Source: Haloplanus aerogenes
GTDB lineage: Archaea; Halobacteriota; Halobacteria; Halobacteriales; Haloferacaceae
Direction: 5' to 3'
Assembly: GCF_003856835.1 (NCBI RefSeq)
Contig: NZ_CP034145.1
Coordinates: 310,001 to 374,000, forward strand
DNA length: 64,000 bases
Position 1 is the stretch's first letter. Every line of letters begins with the position of its first letter. Positions 9,423-18,119 of the stretch are shown here, piece after piece. A program made the translations under genes and the position numbers. Under the pieces are notes generated by a model. It did not search any database. It had not been told where the DNA came from and saw nothing but the letters and a program-made list of their open reading frames with translations.

Positions 9423-9620
9423 ATGAACCGGAGAGCAACCCTCGGTATGTCGTTCGCGGAGTTGGTGATGGTGCGGATCGGCCACGCCGTCGGCCTGCTG
9501 TGCCTCCTGTTCATCCTGCCGATCCTCCCCTTCATCGCCGTCGCAGCCGCCGTCTCGGCGCTCGTCCGACCCGACGCCGAGACGCCCGAGCCGACCTATC
9601 GCCCGGACTGGGCGGAGTAG
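9423..9620 (+). CDS. Small single-span membrane protein (hypothetical)
   Basis: A 65-residue protein with one long hydrophobic stretch (about 18-45, GHAVGLLCLLFILPILPFIAVAAAV) and a short acidic, proline-rich tail. No family is recognised. The ATG at 9423 sits 58 bases after the transducer stop, so co-transcription is possible. Its last 25 bases overlap the convergent gene on the other strand. Confidence 0.6.
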   Translation: MNRRATLGMSFAELVMVRIGHAVGLLCLLFILPILPFIAVAAAVSALVRPDAETPEPTYRPDWAE

Positions 9621-10042
9621 GGGCGCAGCGTCGACACCCGCGCGTTCTCCTTCAGGTAGAGGCCGCCGTCGCTCACCGAGAGCGGCATCCGCGGGAGCGA
9701 CGTGACAACCCGCGTCGGGTGTGACGCTCCCCGTTCCAGCACCGCCTCGCGGGTCTGGAGGAGGAGTGGCCGATCCGTCGCCAGCGATTCGTTGTAGGTG
9801 AGCAGGTACGTCCCGCTATCGAGGTGCCACCACTCGTAGTCGTCTTCGGGCCGCCGCTTGCGGGTCTCGTGGGACCGCATCCGCGCGGGTTCGAGTTCGC
9901 CGCCCCCGAAGTCGACTCGCCCCGCCTCGTCGACGACGGACACCTCGCTCACGGTGAGATCGATCCCCGTGTCGTGGACCTGCGTCTCCTCGTGCAGGAG
10001 GCCGTCGACCGCGGTCAGCAGGTCGGTACTGGCGTCGCTCAT
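9596..10042 (-). CDS. dUTPase/dCTP deaminase-like protein
   Basis: A 148-residue beta-rich protein that resembles the trimeric dUTPase/dCTP-deaminase fold, from features such as DSGTYLLTYNESL and the SLPRMPLSVSDGGLYLKENARVS tail. Members hydrolyse dUTP or deaminate dCTP. I do not see a complete set of the classical dUTPase motifs, so catalysis is uncertain and it may be a diverged family member. The gene lies 40 bases downstream of the AAA ATPase gene on the same strand and overlaps the convergent small membrane gene by 25 bases. Confidence 0.55.
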   Translation of the reverse strand: MSDASTDLLTAVDGLLHEETQVHDTGIDLTVSEVSVVDEAGRVDFGGGELEPARMRSHETRKRRPEDDYEWWHLDSGTYLLTYNESLATDRPLLLQTREAVLERGASHPTRVVTSLPRMPLSVSDGGLYLKENARVSTLRPYSAQSGR

Positions 10043-10082
10043 GGGGGGCTAGTGGGTCGCAGGTGACAAAAATCCCGGCTCG

Positions 10083-11447
10083 CTAGTGGTCGTGATCGTG
10101 GTCGGCGTGCCCGCCGTCGCCAGCCACCAGCGCGTCGGAGTCGCCGTCGATCATGTCCATGTTCTTCAGGTTGTCCCGTTCCTCGAAGTCCTCGACGGCG
10201 TCGAGGACGTCCTCCTGAGTGAGCGTCGTGCGCTCCTCGGTGAGCGCTTCCAGCACCGCCTCGCGGAGGACCATCCGGAGGTCGCTCCCAGTGAGCCCCT
10301 CGGTCCGGTCGGCCACTTCGTCCGGGTCGAACTCGGCGATGTCCATCCGTCGCGTGATGACGTGGAGGATGTCGGAGCGCATCCCCCGGTCCGGCTTGGG
10401 GAAGTTGACGATTTCGTCGAAGCGGCGCCACGCCGCGGCGTCGAGTTGATCGGGGTGGTTGGTCGCGCCGATCAGGAGCACCTCGTCCCGGATGAGGCTG
10501 ATGTCGTCGATGCTCTTGAGCAGCGTGTTGACCGCGCGCTTGAGCGCCGCGTGTTCGTCCGAGCGGCGGGTCTTGGCGACGGAGTCGAACTCGTCGATAA
10601 AGAGGATACACGGCGAGAGCCGCTTGGCCACCTCGAAGGTCTTCTCGACGTTTTTCGCCGTCTCGCCGAGGTACTGGCTGGTGATCATCGATAGCTTCAC
10701 CTCGACGAACGGCAGGCCAAGTTCGTGCGCGAGCGCGCGAGAGGCGGTCGTTTTGCCCGTCCCCGGCGGCCCGACGAAGAGGAGTTTGCCGATCTCACGA
10801 AGGCCGATCTCCGCGAGGTACTCGCGGTGTTCGATGGCCTTGACGATCTTCTGAATCTCCCCTTCCTGATCCGCGGTGAGGACGAGGTCGTCGAGCGTCA
10901 TCTCGATCTCCTCGGGGGCGCGAACCTGCACGAGATCGAGCATCTCGGCGTCGTCGTCCTCGTCGAAGTAGGCGTCGAGCAGGCTGTCGATCCAGACGCG
11001 GTCGGCGTGGATCGGGCGGGTCTGTTCGCGCGCCTCCGCGAGCGTCACGTCCACGTCGTCGCGGTCCTCGACCACCGACGCGAGCGTGGGGTTGGTCGCC
11101 AGTCGGTCGCGGTCGGCCCGTTCGACCACCCAGTCGATCGCCATGTCGGGCTGGGTGAGGGAGATGCGGCCGGAGAAGTTCTCCTTCTCGGTAAAGAGCA
11201 GGTCGGAGATCGCCTCCCAGGGGTGTTCGACGCCCGTCGCCTGTCGGGCGGTGCGCTCGGTCACGACGAGGGGGCGCTCGATCCCGCCCGCGACCTCGTC
11301 GTCCTCGGTTTCGGTTTCGTCGTCTTCGTCGGCCCAGAACACGCGCCGATAGCGTGGCGGCAGATCGTTCTCGTCGAGGCTCCGATCGTCCGTGTAGACG
11401 TGCGCAGTCAGCAGGAACTCGACGACTTCGAGAGCCGGGTCACTCAT
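10083..11447 (-). CDS. AAA family ATPase with unique N-terminal domain
   Basis: A 454-residue protein with one AAA module. Residues 1-185 form an acidic domain I do not recognise. Walker A GPPGTGKT is at 226-233, Walker B ILFIDEFD at 281-288, with sensor 1 (IGATNHP) and an arginine-finger region (RRFDEI) following. It is related to the Cdc48/proteasome-activating/FtsH branch but has a single AAA domain and no protease. The last eight residues (HADHDHDH) could bind metal. Remodelling of protein substrates is inferred from the family; the target is unknown. Confidence 0.85.
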   Translation of the reverse strand: MSDPALEVVEFLLTAHVYTDDRSLDENDLPPRYRRVFWADEDDETETEDDEVAGGIERPLVVTERTARQATGVEHPWEAISDLLFTEKENFSGRISLTQPDMAIDWVVERADRDRLATNPTLASVVEDRDDVDVTLAEAREQTRPIHADRVWIDSLLDAYFDEDDDAEMLDLVQVRAPEEIEMTLDDLVLTADQEGEIQKIVKAIEHREYLAEIGLREIGKLLFVGPPGTGKTTASRALAHELGLPFVEVKLSMITSQYLGETAKNVEKTFEVAKRLSPCILFIDEFDSVAKTRRSDEHAALKRAVNTLLKSIDDISLIRDEVLLIGATNHPDQLDAAAWRRFDEIVNFPKPDRGMRSDILHVITRRMDIAEFDPDEVADRTEGLTGSDLRMVLREAVLEALTEERTTLTQEDVLDAVEDFEERDNLKNMDMIDGDSDALVAGDGGHADHDHDH

Positions 11448-11526
11448 CCCTCCGCTATTCTCGTGGCAACCGTTTAAGACCGTCGGATTCGGGGACGACT
11501 CCGCTGTGGACGACGGCTGCCGCTCC

Positions 11527-13392
11527 TCACTCCTCGGGATGGGCGAACGACAGCGCCTCCATCACGGACTCGTTGTCGCCGATGAAGGTGATGCGATCGC
11601 CGCGTTCGAGCGTACAACTCCCGTCCGGCACGATGGTCTCGTCGTTCCGGGTGACCAGCGCGATCAGACATCGCGGCGGGAGTTTCGGACCGATCTCCGA
11701 GATGCTCTTCCCGACGAGTTCGTCGGACGTGACTTCGATCTCCTGCACTTCGCCCTCGTGACCGATCTCGCTCATCCAGTTGACGAGCGACGGCCGCTCG
11801 ATGTAGTCGTCGAAGGCCATCGCCGTCGCGTCGACGGAGGAGATGGCGCGGACGCCGAGGTCCTCGAACGCGTCGACGTTGTCGGGGTTGTTCACGCGGG
11901 CGAGGATGGTCTCGGGCGAGAACTTCGAGTCGGCGAGCTGTGCCACGAGGAGGTTCACGTCGTCGTCGCCGGTGGTCGTGGCGACGATCTTGGCGTTCTC
12001 CGCCCCCGCCGAGCGCAACACCTCCGTGTCGGTGCCGTCGCCGTGGTGGACGGTCAGCCCTGCGTTGCGGGCCTTCTCTACGATGTTCACGTCCTGCTCG
12101 ATGAGGACGACGTTCTCTCCGCGGTCTTCGAGGCGCCGGGCGAGGGTTCGACCCACGTTCCCGGAGCCGATGATGATTATACGCATGGGTATCACGTCGA
12201 GGAATTCGGCGATCTGTCTGGCGAATCCGGCTTCGAGTGCGACGGTCAGGAAGATGACGAGGAAGACGGTGCCCACGAGGACGTTCGCCACCTCGGGCAT
12301 CCCTTCGGCCCGGAACTCGACGGCGAACAGCGTCGCGACGGAGGCGGGGATGATTCCGCGCGGGCCGACGAAGCTCATGAACAGCCGTTCCTCGCGGGTG
12401 AACCGGCCGCCGTGGGTGCTGACGAACACGAGGAGCGGACGGATGACGAGGGCGACGACGGCAGCGACGATCAGGCCGCCAAGCCCCAGTCCGATCAGAT
12501 ACTCGAACTGGAGCAGTGCCGCGAGGGCGATGAAGACGAACGAGAGGACGATCAGCGTCACGTCGCCCTTGAAATCCGTAATCTCGTCCTCGTAGGGCAC
12601 GTCCGCGTTGCCGAGCAGGATGCCCGCGGTGGCGACGGCGGCGATGCCGGCCTCCGTGGCGACGGCGTCGGCAGCCCCGTAGGCGACGAGGGCGCCCCCG
12701 AGGACGAGCAACCGGGCGTTCTGGGGGGCGTTGCCCGGCGAGAGGTCGACGTAGCGGAGGGCGTAGACGACGATGGCCGCGACGGCGAGGCCGACGACGA
12801 TGCCCGTTCCCAGCCGCTGGGTGAACAGCGCGAACAGTTCGCCCGGTGCGTTGACGTCTTCGATGATGGCCTCGAAGATGACGACCGCGAGAATCGCGGC
12901 CGTCACGTCGTTGACGATCCCTTCCGTTTCGAGGGCGGTGCCGACGCGATTCCGAACCGGCACCACCTCGAGGATGGGCGTGATGACGGTCGGGCCGGTG
13001 GCGACCAGCAACGCGCCGATCAGCGCGGCGACCGCCCACCCCGTTCCGAGGGCGTAGCGGACGGCGACTGTGGTGCCGATCAGCGCGATGGCCGCCCCGA
13101 GCGTCACCAGTTTGAACGTCGCCGCCGGGGCTTCGCGCAGGCGGTCGATCCGCAGGTGGAACGCCCCCTCGAAGACGATGATCGCGACCGAGAGGCCGAC
13201 GATGGCCGAGAGCGCGTTCCCGAACGAGTCGGGACCCACGACGCCGAGCACTTCCGGGCCGAGGACGACACCCGACGCCAGTAGAAAGACGACGCTCGGG
13301 ATGCGGAAGCGATCCGAGAGAATCTGTGCGACGACGCCGACCCCGATCAGGGCGGCGACCAGCGTGATGAGATTTCCGCCGCCGGCGGCCAT
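11527..13392 (-). CDS. Na+/H+ antiporter (CPA family) with TrkA-type regulatory domain
   Basis: A 621-residue membrane transporter. Residues about 5-395 contain roughly twelve hydrophobic segments with NhaP/KefB-like motifs, including GATLTAPT-like ATGPTVITPILEVVP and the FEAIIEDVNAPGE region. A TrkA-N nucleotide-binding domain begins near residue 403 (IIIIGSGNVGRTLARRLED) and a TrkA-C domain ends the protein. The regulatory part probably senses NAD(H) or a cyclic nucleotide and gates sodium or potassium/proton exchange, central to a halophile's ion balance. The coupling ion is inferred. Confidence 0.88.
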   Translation of the reverse strand: MAAGGGNLITLVAALIGVGVVAQILSDRFRIPSVVFLLASGVVLGPEVLGVVGPDSFGNALSAIVGLSVAIIVFEGAFHLRIDRLREAPAATFKLVTLGAAIALIGTTVAVRYALGTGWAVAALIGALLVATGPTVITPILEVVPVRNRVGTALETEGIVNDVTAAILAVVIFEAIIEDVNAPGELFALFTQRLGTGIVVGLAVAAIVVYALRYVDLSPGNAPQNARLLVLGGALVAYGAADAVATEAGIAAVATAGILLGNADVPYEDEITDFKGDVTLIVLSFVFIALAALLQFEYLIGLGLGGLIVAAVVALVIRPLLVFVSTHGGRFTREERLFMSFVGPRGIIPASVATLFAVEFRAEGMPEVANVLVGTVFLVIFLTVALEAGFARQIAEFLDVIPMRIIIIGSGNVGRTLARRLEDRGENVVLIEQDVNIVEKARNAGLTVHHGDGTDTEVLRSAGAENAKIVATTTGDDDVNLLVAQLADSKFSPETILARVNNPDNVDAFEDLGVRAISSVDATAMAFDDYIERPSLVNWMSEIGHEGEVQEIEVTSDELVGKSISEIGPKLPPRCLIALVTRNDETIVPDGSCTLERGDRITFIGDNESVMEALSFAHPEE

Positions 13393-13430
13393 CAGGGCAC
13401 CTCCATACGTCCTCGACGATGAGGGCGATA

Positions 13431-13440
13431 CCGATAAAAC
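13431..13440 (-). promoter_or_regulatory. TATA-like box for the antiporter
   Basis: Read on the minus strand, gttttatcgg lies about 40 bases upstream of the antiporter ATG at 13392, consistent with a short leader. Assignment rests on motif and distance. Confidence 0.4.
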
Positions 13441-13465
13441 CAGCCGTTTCGTCCCCGGATTACGG

Positions 13466-13475
13466 ACAAAAAATA
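13466..13475 (-). terminator. Oligo-T terminator after the MBL hydrolase gene
   Basis: The minus strand reads ctattttttg about 40 bases beyond the stop of the MBL gene at 13517. A T-run is the usual archaeal termination signal. It also lies just upstream of the antiporter promoter, so it could insulate the two genes. Confidence 0.4.
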
Positions 13476-13516
13476 GCCGAAACGTCTCTTTTATCGGAGA
13501 TTAATCTGTCGAACAG

Positions 13517-14413
13517 TCAGTTCTGTTCGTCGAGGTAGCCGAGCACACCCTTGACGTTCAGCCGGTTCTCGTCCCGGGTCTTGCGCTCGCCCCACGGTTC
13601 GACGGTCTCGGCCGTCTCCGCGAAGTGTTCGATCACCGCCTCGTCGTCGTCGAGTTCGTCCCGTTTCTCGCGCACCTGCGTCACCCAGTCCGAGAGCACG
13701 CGCTCGTACTCGGACATCAGAGCGGGCGTGAAGGGCTCGTGGCCGAAGTGGCCGAAACAGATGTACTCGGGGTCGCGGTCCGCGATTGTCTCCGCGTCGG
13801 CGAGACAGCCCTCCAGATCGAAGTTGACGGGCGGCGAGGTGGGGAAGAGCTGGTCGGCGCCCGGCGGTCGGATGCCCCCGGCGTCGCCCGAGAAGAGCAG
13901 GTCGTCCTCGCGGTCGTGGAACACGACCTGATGGGGGGCGTGGCCCGGTGCGTGGATCACGTCTACCGTGCGGTCGCCGAGGTCGATCTCGTCGCCGCCT
14001 TCGAGCGCGTCGATCCGCTCCTCGGGAATCGGTTTCGGCTCGACGTAGAACTGCCACTGGGAGCCGACGGCGGCTTTCGTCCCCGCGACGAGGCGTGAGG
14101 GGTCGACCAGATGTCGGACGCCAATCTCGTGGGTGTACACCGTCGCCTCGGGAAACTCGTCGGCCAGAAAGCCCGCGCCGCCGGCGTGATCGAGGTGGAT
14201 GTGGGTCGTCAGGATGGCGTCGAGCGCGTCGATGCCAACCTCGTCGAGAGCGTCGAGGACGAGGTCGACGTTCGTCCCGAGGCCGGTGTCGACGACGGCG
14301 GGTCGATCCGCATCGAGAATGTACACCGTACCGTAGCCACGAACGTCGTACGCCCCCACGTCAACGTAGTAGAGATCGGTTCCGTCGACGGCAGTGAGAT
14401 CGCCGATAGCCAT
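13517..14413 (-). CDS. MBL-fold metallo-hydrolase
   Basis: A 298-residue metallo-beta-lactamase fold protein. The metal-binding HxHxDH motif is present as THIHLDHAGG at about 90-99, preceded by DTGLG and followed by further ligands in HAPGHAPHQ and GDAGG and in the C-terminal GHFGHE. Such enzymes act on thioesters, lactones or phosphoesters such as glyoxalase II substrates. The C-terminal 60 residues form a helical extension with EKRDELDDDEAVIEHF. The substrate cannot be assigned. Confidence 0.88.
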   Translation of the reverse strand: MAIGDLTAVDGTDLYYVDVGAYDVRGYGTVYILDADRPAVVDTGLGTNVDLVLDALDEVGIDALDAILTTHIHLDHAGGAGFLADEFPEATVYTHEIGVRHLVDPSRLVAGTKAAVGSQWQFYVEPKPIPEERIDALEGGDEIDLGDRTVDVIHAPGHAPHQVVFHDREDDLLFSGDAGGIRPPGADQLFPTSPPVNFDLEGCLADAETIADRDPEYICFGHFGHEPFTPALMSEYERVLSDWVTQVREKRDELDDDEAVIEHFAETAETVEPWGERKTRDENRLNVKGVLGYLDEQN

Positions 14414-14496
14414 GGTTCAAGGCCGGCGGCGGCGGTGAAAAGCGTTCGGTCCCTGTCCCGACACGGTTTTGTCTCGCCCCCGAGAAGGACGCACAA

Positions 14497-15882
14497 ATGC
14501 TCAGCAGGCAGTACCTCCGGGAGAACCCGGACGTGGTGCGGCGGAATCTCGAAGACCGGGGGATGGCCGACGACGTGGATCTGGACCGTCTCCTGGAGAT
14601 CGACGAGGAGTGGCGCTCGCTCAAGAGCGAGGGTGACGACCTGCGCCACGAGCGCAACCAGGTGAGCGACAAAATCGGCCGCCTCAAAGGGGAAGGAAAG
14701 GACGAGGAGGCCGAGGAAGCCATCGAGCGCTCCCAGGAACTCAAAGCACGTCTGGAGGAGGTCGAAGCCCGCGCCGACGAGTTGGAGGCCGAACTCGAAG
14801 CGGGGTTGATGGAGATTCCGAACGTCCCGCACGACGACGTGCCCGTCGGCGAGGACGAGAGCGACAACGTCGAGAAGCGTCGCCACGGCTTCGACGACCT
14901 GCGCGACCTGCCCGACGAGGTGACCCCTCACTACGACCTCGGGGAGGACCTCGACGTGATCGACGAAGCCCGCGGCGCCAAGACGACGGGTGCCGGCTTC
15001 TACTTCCTGAAGGGTGACGGCGCCCGCCTCGAACACGCCCTCATCCAGTTCATGATGGACGTGCATCGCGAACAGGGCTACGTCGACCTCTTCCCGCCCA
15101 TCCCGGTCAAGTCCACGTCGATGGAGGGGACGGGGCAGTTGCCGAAGTTCGCGGAGGACGCCTACCGCATCGGCGGCGAGGAGACCGAGGACTACGACGA
15201 CGACGACCTGTGGCTCTGCCCCACCGCCGAGGTGCCCGTTACCAACATGTACGCCGACGACATCCTCCTTCGGGAGGATCTGCCGCTGAAGCATCAGGCG
15301 TACACGCCCAACTTCCGGCGCGAGGCAGGCGAACACGGCACCGAGACTCGCGGTATCGTCCGCGTCCACCAGTTCAACAAGGTGGAACTCGTCAACTTCG
15401 TCGAACCCGAGGACAGCTACGACCGCCTCGAAGCCCTCGTCGACGAGGCCGAGGAGGTTCTCCGACGCCTCGACCTTCCCTATCGCATCCTCTCGCTGTG
15501 TACCGGCGACCTGACCTTCGCGTCCGCGAAGACCTACGACATCGAGGTGTGGGCGCCGGGTACCGAGGCCGACGACGGTCCCGAACGGGGTGGCCGGTGG
15601 CTCGAAGTCTCCAGCGCCTCGAACTTCGAGGACTTCCAGTCGCGGCGGGCGGGCCTGCGCTACCGCCCCGAGCGTCACGAGTCGGCCGAGTACCTCCACA
15701 CGCTCAACGCCTCCGGGACTGCGGTGGGGCGCGTGATGGTCGCCATTCTGGAGTACTACCAGAACGAGGACGGCACCGTCACCGTGCCCGAAGCGCTCCG
15801 GCCGTACATGGGCGGCACGGAAGTCATCGAGGGGCACGAGAAGGTGGGAGAGAGCGCCGTCGGCGCGGGCGACCGGGACTGA
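14497..15882 (+). CDS. serS: Seryl-tRNA synthetase
   Basis: A 461-residue class II synthetase that charges tRNA-Ser. The N-terminal 110 residues form the tRNA-binding coiled coil (DRLLEIDEEWRSLKSEGDD). Motif 2 is FRREAGEHGTETRGIVRVHQF and motif 3 contains LNASGTAVGR. Length is close to other haloarchaeal SerRS. The final coding bases, for VGAGDRD and the stop, are the first partial copy of the 74-base tandem repeat that continues downstream, so the C-terminus sits in an expanding repeat. Confidence 0.96.
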   Translation: MLSRQYLRENPDVVRRNLEDRGMADDVDLDRLLEIDEEWRSLKSEGDDLRHERNQVSDKIGRLKGEGKDEEAEEAIERSQELKARLEEVEARADELEAELEAGLMEIPNVPHDDVPVGEDESDNVEKRRHGFDDLRDLPDEVTPHYDLGEDLDVIDEARGAKTTGAGFYFLKGDGARLEHALIQFMMDVHREQGYVDLFPPIPVKSTSMEGTGQLPKFAEDAYRIGGEETEDYDDDDLWLCPTAEVPVTNMYADDILLREDLPLKHQAYTPNFRREAGEHGTETRGIVRVHQFNKVELVNFVEPEDSYDRLEALVDEAEEVLRRLDLPYRILSLCTGDLTFASAKTYDIEVWAPGTEADDGPERGGRWLEVSSASNFEDFQSRRAGLRYRPERHESAEYLHTLNASGTAVGRVMVAILEYYQNEDGTVTVPEALRPYMGGTEVIEGHEKVGESAVGAGDRD

Positions 15883-16179
15883 GTAGGTTCGGGCTGTCGG
15901 CGGTTTTCGAGACCGTGGCGACGGCGGTGGCCGTCGGCGCGGGCGACCGGGACTGAGTAGGTTCGGGCTGTCGGCGGTTTTCGAGGCCGTGGCGACGGCG
16001 GTGGCCGTCGGCGCGGGCGACCGGGACTGAGTAGGTTCGGGCTGTCGGCGGTTTTCGAGGCCGTGGCGACGGCGGTGGCCGTCGGCGCGGGCGACCGGGA
16101 CTGAGTAGGTTCGGGCTGTCGGCGGTTTTCGAGGCCGTGGCGACGGCGGTGGCCGTCGGCGCGGGCGACCGGGACTGAG
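15859..16179 (+). repeat. 74-base tandem repeat, about 4.3 copies, spanning the serS stop
   Basis: The string gtcggcgcgggcgaccggga recurs at 15859, 15933, 16007, 16081 and 16155, exactly 74 bases apart. The unit carries the last codons and TGA of serS, then a GC-rich stretch with one cggttttcga tract. Units are almost identical; the first differs by a single base (gagaccgtgg against gaggccgtgg). The array fills most of the 386-base gap 15883-16268, which contains no other gene. It is not a CRISPR: unit length is constant and there are no variable spacers. Confidence 0.97.
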
Positions 16180-16231
16180 TGGATCCGGGTCGTTCGTGGT
16201 GCGGTTCGAACAGTGGCTACCCAGTAACGTC

Positions 16232-16260
16232 TCTATACTTACGTCGTCGGGCCGACGACG
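16232..16260 (+). promoter_or_regulatory. Promoter with 9-base palindrome before the amphi-Trp gene
   Basis: A TATA-like tctatactt at 16232-16240 is followed by cgtcgtcgg (16242-16250) and ccgacgacg (16252-16260), a perfect inverted repeat around one base. The palindrome occupies the region between the TATA box and the ATG at 16269, where a repressor would block initiation. Confidence 0.5.
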
Positions 16261-16268
16261 GTCGACTC

Positions 16269-16562
16269 ATGCCAGAGTCTCCCACGCCCGACGACGACCG
16301 GACGACCATCTCCGATGAGGACTTCGCGGAGGAGTATCACGTCAGCGCCGCCGAGGCCGGCAAGTTCCTGACCGCCGTCGGCGAGCGTCTGCAGGCGGGC
16401 GACGACGTGACGCTCTCTGGCGACGACTGGGAACTCGACTTCGCCTACCGCGAACCGGTCGAACTCGAAGTCGAACACGTCGGCGGCGCCGATCCGGAAC
16501 TCGAAATCGAACTCGAACTGTCCGCCGCGGGCGACAGCGACTCGACTCCCAACATCGGCTAG
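16269..16562 (+). CDS. Amphi-Trp domain-containing protein
   Basis: A 97-residue acidic protein matching the small amphi-Trp family, with a helical N-terminal part (EEYHVSAAEAGKFLTAVGERL) and a beta C-terminal part built on alternating charged and hydrophobic residues (VELEVEHVGG, ELEIELELS). The family is common in haloarchaea and has no established role. The first in-frame ATG follows a good TATA box by 29 bases. Its stop overlaps the stop of the convergent gene. Confidence 0.75.
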   Translation: MPESPTPDDDRTTISDEDFAEEYHVSAAEAGKFLTAVGERLQAGDDVTLSGDDWELDFAYREPVELEVEHVGGADPELEIELELSAAGDSDSTPNIG

Positions 16563-16891
16563 TCGGTGTACGTCGCCAGCGATTCGATCCCCTCCGCACC
16601 GACGCGGTGGACATCGACGAAGCCGAACAGGGTCTCGCCGTCGCCGCCGAGGAGGCGCCCGCGAGCGAACACCGTCTTTCCGTCGCCCGAGACACCCATC
16701 GTCTCGACCACGTGTTCGGTGTCCGTTCGCGGCCGTTCGTCCCGCATGAACCGAACGAACTCGTCCCGGCCGGCGAGCGTCCGGTCCGGCCGCTCCTGTA
16801 CGAACCCGGGCGCGAGGAGGGCGTGCAGGCGGTCGTAGTCGCCGCCGTCGATGGCGTCGTAATACCCACGTACCGCGTCGCGACTCTCCAT
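16559..16891 (-). CDS. NTF2-like (SnoaL-type) protein
   Basis: A 110-residue protein of the cone-shaped NTF2 fold, seen in the opening RDAVRGYYDAIDGGDYDRLHALLAPGFVQERPD and a strand-rich remainder. Family members are small isomerases, hydrolases or ligand-binding domains; no catalytic assignment is possible here. The start MESRDAVRG at 16891 fits the family N-terminus better than an upstream ATG at 16942. It is convergent with the amphi-Trp gene (4-base overlap). Confidence 0.75.
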   Translation of the reverse strand: MESRDAVRGYYDAIDGGDYDRLHALLAPGFVQERPDRTLAGRDEFVRFMRDERPRTDTEHVVETMGVSGDGKTVFARGRLLGGDGETLFGFVDVHRVGAEGIESLATYTD

Positions 16892-16974
16892 ACGGCCCCG
16901 TCCGTCGCCGACCGCATGAACCGTTCGGCCACACCATGACAACTGTTTAGCACTTTCGACGCGTCAGAGGGTGT

Positions 16975-18078
16975 ATGACCGACGACCGGACGACGGTGGC
17001 TATCGCCTGTCAGGGCGGCGGGAGTCACACGGCGTTCACCGCGGGCGTGTTGCGACGACTCCTCGACGAACCGGACGCCGACTATGACCCCGTTGCGTTC
17101 ACCGGCACCTCCGGCGGCGCGCTCTGCGCACTCTTGGCGTGGTACGGGCTCCGGACCGACGGCCCGGCGGCGGCGCGCGCGTCGCTCGCCGACTTCTGGA
17201 CCAACATGGCGGCGCGCGGCCCCCTCGATTCGCTCGTCAACTTCGGCGTCGTGAGCGTCGCTCGCCTCCTCGACGCCGGCTTCCCGGTCGCTCAGATCAG
17301 CCCGGCCTACAACGCCGGCGCCCGGATGGCACAGCGCCGCCTCCGGAACGCCATCGAAGCCGAGGTCGATCCGGCGGTCCTCGACGACCTCGTCTCGGTG
17401 GACGATCCCCCGGCGCCGAAACTCCTCGTGAGCGCCGTCGACGCGACGGACGGCACGTTCGAGATATTCACGGATCGACCGGCGGAGGCGGCCGACGACC
17501 TCGATCCCGCGACGGCGTGGCTCGAAGAGCGCCCGAAACCCCTCTCCGTCGACGCCGTCCTCGCCTCCGCGTCGGTGCCGACCATCTTCGAGGGAATCCG
17601 GATGGCGGACGAACCCGGCGGCCCGACCCACGAGTACTGGGACGGCCTCTTCTCGCAGAATCCGCCGATTCGGAACCTGCTCGACGGGCCGGACCGCGCG
17701 GCAGGCAAACCGGACGAGATCTGGCTGGTCCGCATCAACCCGCGGGTCCAGCGCGGCGACCTCTCGACGCTGGCCGAGATCGCCGACCGGCGCAACGAAC
17801 TCGCGGGGAGCCTGTCGCTCGCGCAGGAACTCCACTTCGTCGATCAGGTCAACGACTGGATCGACGACGGCGTCCTCCCGCAGGACCGGTACAAGCCCGT
17901 CACGGTCCGCGAAATCGCTCTCGACGAGTCGCAACTCGACGGCGACCGCCCCCTCCGCACCGCGTCCAAACTCAACCGTCGATCGGGGTTCATCGAGGAC
18001 CTGATGGCTCTCGGAGCGCGGCAGGCCGACGAATTCCTCGACGATCCCGCCGCGCACCGTCTGCTGGGGCCGGCGTAG
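16975..18078 (+). CDS. Patatin-like phospholipase
   Basis: A 367-residue cytoplasmic lipase-like protein. The oxyanion loop is at residues 14-17 (GGGSH), the nucleophile is Ser46 in GTSGG (44-48), and the catalytic Asp is probably in [11 protein letters not shown]. The arrangement matches bacterial patatin family acyl hydrolases. It would cleave acyl esters; since archaeal membrane lipids are ethers, the natural substrate is unclear and may be exogenous lipid or polyester. It lies 41 bases upstream of the tsr3-type gene on the same strand. Confidence 0.88.
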   Translation: MTDDRTTVAIACQGGGSHTAFTAGVLRRLLDEPDADYDPVAFTGTSGGALCALLAWYGLRTDGPAAARASLADFWTNMAARGPLDSLVNFGVVSVARLLDAGFPVAQISPAYNAGARMAQRRLRNAIEAEVDPAVLDDLVSVDDPPAPKLLVSAVDATDGTFEIFTDRPAEAADDLDPATAWLEERPKPLSVDAVLASASVPTIFEGIRMADEPGGPTHEYWDGLFSQNPPIRNLLDGPDRAAGKPDEIWLVRINPRVQRGDLSTLAEIADRRNELAGSLSLAQELHFVDQVNDWIDDGVLPQDRYKPVTVREIALDESQLDGDRPLRTASKLNRRSGFIEDLMALGARQADEFLDDPAAHRLLGPA

Positions 18079-18119
18079 TCGACGACAACCCCTATATTCC
18101 GCGACCGCCTGCCCCCGAC

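Noticed and set aside
11506-13284. A 592-codon open frame opposite the antiporter gene
   Set aside because: It is the antisense shadow of a well-conserved membrane transporter. Its residues are charged and repetitive, with no family likeness; high GC leaves antisense frames open.
14209-15837. A 542-codon minus-strand frame opposite serS
   Set aside because: serS is unmistakable on the plus strand. The antisense frame is a composition effect.
15859-16179. Possible CRISPR array
   Set aside because: Units are tandem, 74 bases and nearly identical throughout, with no variable spacers and no cas genes nearby.
16342-18057. A 571-codon minus-strand frame opposite the patatin gene
   Set aside because: The patatin gene carries the GGGSH and GTSGG motifs; the antisense frame has no recognisable feature.
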